A stretch of DNA of 9,674 nucleotides from Candidatus Roizmanbacteria bacterium CG_4_9_14_0_2_um_filter_39_13. GTDB lineage: Bacteria; Patescibacteriota; Microgenomatia; UBA1406; GWC2-37-13. The stretch is from contig PFSC01000075.1 in NCBI GenBank assembly GCA_002788865.1, forward strand, positions 4,081-13,754, written 5' to 3'. Shown here piece by piece: positions 4,262-9,674 of this stretch; the stretch's first letter is position 1; each line of letters opens with the position of its first letter. Both the position numbers and the translations under genes were made by a program. The notes below the pieces were generated by a model, which saw only the letters and a list, made by a program, of their open reading frames with translations, was not told where the DNA came from and did not search any database.

Positions 4262-6016
4262 ATGAATATTTTTACCGAACAAAAAGCATTTGAGCTTGCA
4301 ACTCCCTCTTCATATCAGAAAGGGGAAGAATACTTTGATGACGGGTGCGTGGAAAAAATATGGAAGGAGGGTGATTCCTATAAAGCTCAAGTACGAGGAA
4401 CACACCTCTACGTCGTAACATTTCATATAGAAGAAAATCAGCTCAAGGCTATCTGTACATGTCCATATAATTTCGAAGGCATTTGCAAACATGCGGTCGC
4501 GGGTACCTTCGCATTCGCAGAAAATAAAGATTTTCAAGATGTTGCCACTGCGCAGAAGACAGACACTCAAGACAAGCAAGCGATAGATCTCGTTACATCG
4601 GCGTCCGAAGGACAACTGCGCACTTTTTTACAAAAATTGCTACAAAAAGATATAGATCTCATCAAAGACTTTTCCATATTTCTGCAAGGACCAAAAGAGA
4701 CGCCAACAACCGTGAGAGAATACAAAGAAAAAATCCAACACGTGCTTGATCAGCTGGATATGCATGAGGTTCTTCAGACATGGTACTCAGAAGGAGACGA
4801 CTACTATGACTATCACCCTGAATATGCTCCCGAGGTGGGACCATCGCTTGAGGAAGTGACTCAACCATTCCTAGAAGAGGCAGAAAAATATCTGGACAGT
4901 GATAACTGCGCTGAGAGTATGAAAATATATCAAGCATTATTTGAAACGTTTGATGAGAAACAACAGACACTCCATGGAGAGGATGCGGATCTTGAGGACT
5001 GGTTTACAGATGAGATGAGAAAGGCACTGAATGGCTTTGGCAAAAGCCTTGCTGTTGCAAAAATCATATCCGTTAAAAGAGATGGGATAAAATATCTGTG
5101 CACTCTATTTGAAAGACGAGAAGAATGGCGTCCTGATATAGTCTCCATCATCAAACAAGCTATTACTACATTATCTGACGCGCAGACAGCACTTGCCACA
5201 CTTTCCAAATCACAGTCTACCACAGGTTTGTCTTTGGATGAAAGCAGTCTGTATGCTTTTCTTCATTATACGCATGAAAATTTTGACTTATTTGAAAAAA
5301 TATGTTTGAGACAGATGAAAACAAACCCACAGCTTACAGTTGATCTACTACAGCAGTATAAAAAGTTGGGAAGAAAAGTCGATATCATCTCTGTCGCAGA
5401 AGAGATTCTCCCCCATCTAGAAAGAAAGCCAGAGTATAGCGAATTTACATTTCCATCCCAACCATCCGACTATCAAGGTACCGAAAAAGAAATCCGCATC
5501 ATACTCAAACAAACATATTGTCCTCAGCGAGACTATGGAAAAGTGGTCGAAAACCTGCAACGACTCTTTATCCTGACCGAATCTCTCTCAGATTATAAAG
5601 AAGTGGCAAAAGTGTATAAATCAAAAATGGAAAAAGAGGCTTTCATAGGTCAGTTGAAAGAACTATTGAGTAATAAATATAATATAAAGCCCTTATTCAA
5701 GCTGTTACAGTATGAAAAGAAGGGTCAAGATATTCTTGATCTTGTTGCGAAGTTTCCGGAATCGGACTGCTTTCCTCAAATGATTGCGAGTGTACAGGAT
5801 GAATTTCCCGAAGAATGCTTCCTCCATTATAAGAATAAAATAAAAGGGTTGTTGAAGGAGGCAAATGTCAAATATTATCCTCAAGTGGCATATCACCTCA
5901 AAGGAATGAAAGAAATCGGCCGTATGGAGCGGTTCCTTGAATTTGTGTCTTGGATAAAAGAAACATACAAGCCAAGGAGAAGGTTGATGGAGGAGCTCAG
6001 AAATGCAAATCTGTAG
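4262..6016 (+). CDS. SWIM zinc-finger protein with long helical C-terminal region
   Basis: From the ATG at 4262 the protein is 584 aa. The N-terminal SWIM domain has the zinc ligands C65, C67, C75 and H77 (CTCPYNFEGICKH, pattern CxC-x7-CxH), preceded by the usual S-Y-Q-K-G-E-E-Y-F start (18-25) and a small beta region. SWIM domains bind zinc and are thought to mediate DNA or protein contacts. The remaining 490 residues look almost wholly alpha-helical and repeat-like. The C-terminus, from YYPQVAYHLKGMKEIGRMER to RRRLMEEL, resembles the end of other long SWIM-family proteins. No catalytic domain is seen. An in-frame TTG at 4226 would add 12 residues, but MNIFTEQKAFE matches the expected family start. 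It is the first gene of a three-gene block, 42 nt ahead of the next ATG, and may receive read-through from the tRNA. Stop is TAG. Confidence 0.88.
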   Translation: MNIFTEQKAFELATPSSYQKGEEYFDDGCVEKIWKEGDSYKAQVRGTHLYVVTFHIEENQLKAICTCPYNFEGICKHAVAGTFAFAENKDFQDVATAQKTDTQDKQAIDLVTSASEGQLRTFLQKLLQKDIDLIKDFSIFLQGPKETPTTVREYKEKIQHVLDQLDMHEVLQTWYSEGDDYYDYHPEYAPEVGPSLEEVTQPFLEEAEKYLDSDNCAESMKIYQALFETFDEKQQTLHGEDADLEDWFTDEMRKALNGFGKSLAVAKIISVKRDGIKYLCTLFERREEWRPDIVSIIKQAITTLSDAQTALATLSKSQSTTGLSLDESSLYAFLHYTHENFDLFEKICLRQMKTNPQLTVDLLQQYKKLGRKVDIISVAEEILPHLERKPEYSEFTFPSQPSDYQGTEKEIRIILKQTYCPQRDYGKVVENLQRLFILTESLSDYKEVAKVYKSKMEKEAFIGQLKELLSNKYNIKPLFKLLQYEKKGQDILDLVAKFPESDCFPQMIASVQDEFPEECFLHYKNKIKGLLKEANVKYYPQVAYHLKGMKEIGRMERFLEFVSWIKETYKPRRRLMEELRNANL

Positions 6017-6058
6017 CACTATAAAAAAGCGCCTGAACAATGCTTGGAAGCAATATAT

Positions 6059-7054
6059 ATGAAAATATTACAAACACAATGGGATAAAACAGAGGTGGGG
6101 AGGCTACTACATATATTTCCAGGATTTATAAGTCATACACTGAAACATGCCACAGCTTCGCAATTAATCAGAGCTCAGCATCATCTGCCCCTCATTTTCT
6201 GGCGATGGTACTTCCTGCTCATGAAAAGCTCTCATGTGAATAACACTAGTCCTTATTTTCATGCCATTTGGAGAAAAGACGTAGAAAATTGGCCATCTGC
6301 AGGCATGTTTTTACCACAAGCACATCTGACATTTTCACATACTGCAGATCAACCACACGTCACTACCGAAGTGACTGTTGATTACATATCATTTCATGAA
6401 CAACCGTTGCTTATAGATCTAAAAAGAAACATGGCAGACATACCTCCTCTGTTTGTGTTTGATCAAAAATATGAGTCTGATATCGCTGAGTTATCGACGA
6501 TGTGTCAGCTAATAGACATGGGTGCAAATGCAAAAGACTTTGATATAACCGTCCTCAGCAATTATTTGGATCTTTGTTTCTTGAGATGGAGAGAACACAA
6601 TAAAGATATCAAAAGGGCTTTTCGTTTGGAAGAATGGCTTTTTATGTGGAGGGATATTTTACAAAAAATATATGATCGAGATGCCAGTGTTGGATACGGC
6701 TCAGACGAACTCAATACCACATTGGTCTTGTGGATGCGAGCACATGGAGACAAGCAATATGGGTATCTTCCCGATGAACTTGACGAAGGTAAACACATAC
6801 AGAATAAACGAGCCCTGCAATGGACAGTTTTGTGGACAGATTTTGCCTATTTTGTCCTTGTTCCCTTCTCATGGTACACATTACTCCTTGTGCCTGTATT
6901 TACCGACCAGCAGATTTTTGAAAAAGAATTACGCGAGAGCCTCAATGGATACTATGAAAAGTTATCGCCTCTTCACAGCGCCTTTAATACATTGCATATG
7001 ACCCCATTTGGCAAAACATTTTTTTCTCGATATATCAATAAAAAGATCATATAA
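6059..7054 (+). CDS. Unrecognised 331-aa protein sharing a C-terminal module with the downstream SEC-C protein
   Basis: I do not recognise the family. Starting at the ATG at 6059 (GGAAG 8 nt upstream), the protein is 331 aa, rich in Trp, Phe, His and Leu. Residues 41-55 (HHLPLIFWRWYFLLM) and 257-280 (around FAYFVLVPFSWYTLLLVPV) are hydrophobic but contain Trp and Pro; they could be buried helices or weak membrane segments. Residues 190-250 are charged. The C-terminal part has VPFSW (268-272) and, 47 residues on, TPFGKTFF (315-322). A similar pair, VPLSW and LPLGR, ends the next protein, suggesting a shared domain. A TTG at 6044 would add five residues. The gene is 42 nt after the SWIM gene and 17 nt before the SEC-C gene, so a three-gene operon is likely. 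Stop is TAA. Confidence 0.8.
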   Translation: MKILQTQWDKTEVGRLLHIFPGFISHTLKHATASQLIRAQHHLPLIFWRWYFLLMKSSHVNNTSPYFHAIWRKDVENWPSAGMFLPQAHLTFSHTADQPHVTTEVTVDYISFHEQPLLIDLKRNMADIPPLFVFDQKYESDIAELSTMCQLIDMGANAKDFDITVLSNYLDLCFLRWREHNKDIKRAFRLEEWLFMWRDILQKIYDRDASVGYGSDELNTTLVLWMRAHGDKQYGYLPDELDEGKHIQNKRALQWTVLWTDFAYFVLVPFSWYTLLLVPVFTDQQIFEKELRESLNGYYEKLSPLHSAFNTLHMTPFGKTFFSRYINKKII

Positions 7055-7071
7055 AATAACATAGTACTCGT

Positions 7072-9420
7072 ATGCCTTTAATCATATCTCATACCACCAC
7101 TATCACTCCCCAACAAAAAGTTGGGCGCAACGACCCCTGCCTGTGTGGATCAGGGAAAAAATATAAAAAATGTTGTCTGCAAAAGGAGTATGTATATGAT
7201 CTCTCTGAAAAAGGGCGTTATATTGATCAAGTGCTTATATGGCTAGATACACAACAGTGGTATCATGACAGGCTTACTCAACATATAGCTCATATTTTTA
7301 AAAGGGGGAACAAGGTGGAAGAACAAGAGTTGAACAATCTTATCGAGGCGGTAATATTTGAAGACTTGATCAATGGACGCACACCACTTCATCATGCTAT
7401 CACATCTGGCGTTTTTTCCCATCAGGATGTGATCTACTACCAATCATGGATGGTGCGATCCGTGTTTTCATTTTTTCAAATAGAGAAAATATATTTGGGC
7501 TCTATGCTGGAAATGAACGACCTTGTGACTGGAAAGCGATATGAAGTATACGAAAAGTTGGCTACCTATTCAGCACAGATTGGTCAGGTAATGATTACGC
7601 GTATTATCCCTTATAGAGATAAGTGGGTGATGACTGGCAATACTCTTGGAGCCTACCAAAAAGAGGTGGCTGATAGTTTCCATTCAACAATGAAAGACCA
7701 CACCAAACACCTTTCGCAACTGGACTATATATACATGGCTCATAAACGAAAACCTTATTCACCCTCTTTGGAAAAGTATCGGTACACAGACCTTTCCTAC
7801 ACGATATTGAAGAAGTTATACACTGACCTATCTTTGCTGTATGGCATAAATCTGGATATTGCCGACCTGGAGAGACAAATCCAAGCAAAAGAAAACGTAG
7901 ACTTTCAAATATACATCGACAAACTAGCAACATATCATCTTTCCCCATCAGTATTTGCGCAACTGGCAAACATAATCTTAGCTCTCTATCAAAAAAACCC
8001 ATACTTTGAGTCTCTGCCGAAACCAGGTCCTCAGGAACAAAAGACGGTCAATGAACTTATGCGGTTTATTTCAAACAGATACGCTCGCTATGAACATCTT
8101 AAAAAAGATAAGAGAGAAGTGGCGGTAGCAGAGCTTCAAGAAAAATGGCTTGATACACCGCAACACAAACTTTCGGAAAAAACTCCCCGTCAGGCGATAC
8201 TTGCAGAGCGAAAAAAACTCCAGAATCCTAGTACCATCGTGAAGTATCTCCATCAAGTACATACTCTGCATAATAAGTCTCAAGGAGCCTGCATATTCGA
8301 CGACTATGATACTGCTATCCGACATATGCAAGAAAAAAATTATGCAGAAGCGCTCGGGCTATTTGCTCAGTATGCAAACTCGTTGAGCGACTTACCTGAA
8401 ATCTTTCGTTGGTACGGCAATGTTGGGCTTTGCCTCTCTCAGTTGGGAGAGGTAGAAGTCGCCAAACAGTACTTCCAAAAAGCGCTCAAAATAAAGCCCG
8501 ACTATGAAACAGCCATCATCAATATGAAAAACTATGACGACGATACAATCATTATGCAGTGGAGAAAACTCGGCACATTGGATCGCTTCTTTGAGGCAAT
8601 GGACAGGTATTTTGACCCTGATTGTGACCATATGAAAAATACACTCATTCTTACCAACACACGTCGGTTTCTCATCTATATACAAAAAAATACAGTAAAG
8701 TTGATTTCCAAAAAACATACGATTCCCCTTGCTCATGTCTTGAGTATAAATGAGCAATTCAGTGCGCCTGATCCGTTATATTCAAACGATGATGAACGAT
8801 ACGTATACAAAAAAGAGAGTCAAATGCCCCAAGTATATTTCTTACACAAAATACTGGTAAGTTGCAACCTAGTTGCGGAAAATGACCACACATTGGAGAT
8901 CACGCCAGAAGGCAAAGAGTTTTTGAAGTCATCCCTCCGTCAACAATGGAACGAACTGTTTATTGGATGGGTACTGGATATGGACTGGAAAAAGCTGAGT
9001 GAACCAAGAAAACAGGATATACTTGTCCCTGGAATGGCGTCACTATTTCAACAGGAATTCTATACGATTGGTACTATTTTGAATAAGAAAAAAGGGGTGA
9101 TATCTATATATGAAGTCGTGGAAGAGTTGTTTGAAGATACATTGTCTCCGAACACATATACCGAAAAACAAAAAAATAGCCTGCTCCTTATACAAAGTCT
9201 AAATGCAACCTTGATGCTCTTTGTACCTTTAAGCTGGTTTGGATTGATAGAACTTTATCATTTTGGAGAAAAAATAGATGAAAATGATATCTCTCCTCAA
9301 TGGATTCGAAAAAATATGAGGTGTACCTTGTTACCGCTTGGACGTTGTATATACGAGCATATAGAAGAGTGTTTCCGTCGAGTTATACCAGAAGTTTTAT
9401 TTAAGCATCTGAATAAATGA
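7072..9420 (+). CDS. Large SEC-C motif protein with TPR repeats and winged-helix-like C-terminus
   Basis: A 782-aa multidomain protein. An N-terminal SEC-C zinc motif, GRNDPCLCGSGKKYKKCC (18-35, ligands C23, C25, C34, C35), resembles the SecA tail that binds SecB and ribosomes, but here it is at the N-terminus of a non-SecA protein. A beta-rich segment follows (MNDLVTGKRYEVYEKLATYS, 148-167, to about 193) of a kind I associate with other SEC-C proteins. Then come a long helical region, a WLDTP...KTPRQAI motif (359-375), and two TPR-like repeats (about 411-444 and 445-478, the second ending YFQKALKIKPDY). Residues 584-618 (LHKILVSCNLVAE, then LEITPEGKEFL) look like a winged helix. The last 80 residues hold VPLSW (718-722) and LPLGR (754-758), similar to the upstream 331-aa protein. 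The start ATG has no Shine-Dalgarno; 17 nt separate it from the previous stop, so translational coupling is possible. Stop is TGA. No enzyme signature is seen. Confidence 0.88.
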   Translation: MPLIISHTTTITPQQKVGRNDPCLCGSGKKYKKCCLQKEYVYDLSEKGRYIDQVLIWLDTQQWYHDRLTQHIAHIFKRGNKVEEQELNNLIEAVIFEDLINGRTPLHHAITSGVFSHQDVIYYQSWMVRSVFSFFQIEKIYLGSMLEMNDLVTGKRYEVYEKLATYSAQIGQVMITRIIPYRDKWVMTGNTLGAYQKEVADSFHSTMKDHTKHLSQLDYIYMAHKRKPYSPSLEKYRYTDLSYTILKKLYTDLSLLYGINLDIADLERQIQAKENVDFQIYIDKLATYHLSPSVFAQLANIILALYQKNPYFESLPKPGPQEQKTVNELMRFISNRYARYEHLKKDKREVAVAELQEKWLDTPQHKLSEKTPRQAILAERKKLQNPSTIVKYLHQVHTLHNKSQGACIFDDYDTAIRHMQEKNYAEALGLFAQYANSLSDLPEIFRWYGNVGLCLSQLGEVEVAKQYFQKALKIKPDYETAIINMKNYDDDTIIMQWRKLGTLDRFFEAMDRYFDPDCDHMKNTLILTNTRRFLIYIQKNTVKLISKKHTIPLAHVLSINEQFSAPDPLYSNDDERYVYKKESQMPQVYFLHKILVSCNLVAENDHTLEITPEGKEFLKSSLRQQWNELFIGWVLDMDWKKLSEPRKQDILVPGMASLFQQEFYTIGTILNKKKGVISIYEVVEELFEDTLSPNTYTEKQKNSLLLIQSLNATLMLFVPLSWFGLIELYHFGEKIDENDISPQWIRKNMRCTLLPLGRCIYEHIEECFRRVIPEVLFKHLNK

Positions 9421-9674
9421 TGCAGTAGTCGACTTATTTAATAAATTTATGATAAATCGTAGCGAAATGGCAGAGGCGTTTTTAGAAAACTGGACAAATG
9501 TATCACACAATAAATAATTGAGTAAAGTTAATCTCTTTTAGGGTTTAATTCCCTATATTGTGCTCATTGCGATTATGCTGTCTGTATTTTTGACACAGGG
9601 GAAGAGGGGGTGATCCAGCATCATAGGCAACTAACTTGAATAAGTTGTCCAAATGAAAGGAATATGGTAGGCTA
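9421..9674. other. Terminal 254 nt without a convincing gene
   Basis: The stretch is AT-rich. It contains weak hairpins TAGGG/CCCTA (9539-9543 with 9551-9555) and AACTT/AAGTT around GAAT near 9640, neither followed by a T-run, so I see no clear terminator for the three-gene block. Small frames exist: ATG 9449 to TAA 9517 on the plus strand (22 codons, MINRSEMAEAFLENWTN start), GTG 9560 to TGA 9613 (17 codons, hydrophobic VLIAIMLSVFL then GKRG), and a minus-strand frame of 44 codons open from the right edge. None has a ribosome site or a family I recognise, and I do not call them genes. No RNA gene was recognised. Confidence 0.5.

Noticed and set aside
1475..9420. UGA recoded as glycine or tryptophan
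   Set aside because: TGA ends three well-bounded genes at their expected lengths and Trp is encoded by TGG throughout, so the standard bacterial code fits.
4190..9674. Attachment-site repeat of the tRNA-Pro 3' end further right
   Set aside because: I looked for a second copy of the TTCAAGTCTGATATCCCCGA segment and saw none in the window.
9600..9674. Start of a structured RNA gene (GGGGGTGATCC resembling a tmRNA 5' end)
   Set aside because: The following bases do not match the tmRNA, RNase P RNA or SRP RNA cores that I know, and the window ends too soon to judge.
1..9674. CRISPR array or phage/toxin-antitoxin module
   Set aside because: No regularly spaced direct repeats of CRISPR type were seen, and no gene matches a known phage structural, toxin or antitoxin family.

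Overview
The window looks like chromosomal DNA from a small-genome, AT-leaning bacterium, most likely a member of the Candidate Phyla Radiation (Patescibacteria). That placement is an inference from the gene set and repeats: a single-chain RNase J, a stand-alone DUF59/MIP18 protein, a charged coiled-coil protein with a short conserved-looking tail, a tRNA gene without an encoded CCA, and GC-rich palindromes in the intergenic spaces. UGA works as an ordinary stop (RNase J, the coiled-coil protein and the SEC-C protein all end in TGA), which argues against the UGA-recoding Gracilibacteria/Absconditabacteria.

Layout. The left third (1-3145) reads leftward. RNase J (1475-3145) is followed 116 nt later by recR (714-1358), with a perfect 30-bp palindrome just ahead of recR. 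After recR comes a gene-free stretch (333-713) that holds a 117-bp MITE-like element with imperfect terminal inverted repeats, a promoter-sized region full of inverted repeats, and a structured leader. That leader belongs to a leftward gene which starts at 332, has a strong Shine-Dalgarno, and runs off the left edge without a stop. Its product is not recognised.

The rest (3163-9420) reads rightward. A DUF59 iron-sulfur assembly-type protein (3206-3505) is divergent from RNase J, and the two appear to share a very compact pair of promoters. It is followed by an 8-bp-period tandem repeat, a 185-aa coiled-coil protein (3556-4113), and tRNA-Pro(CGG) (4142-4215) with its own extended -10 promoter. 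Then comes a tight three-gene block: a SWIM zinc-finger protein (4262-6016), an unrecognised 331-aa protein (6059-7054), and a 782-aa SEC-C/TPR/winged-helix-like protein (7072-9420). The final 254 nt contain no convincing gene.

How the genes fit together. RNase J and RecR are housekeeping functions (RNA decay/processing and recombinational repair). The DUF59 protein fits Fe-S cluster assembly. The three-gene block downstream of the tRNA is the accessory-looking part: two members carry compact cysteine-rich zinc-binding motifs, and the second and third members appear to share a C-terminal module (VPxSW ... PxG). It may be one functional unit of unknown role.
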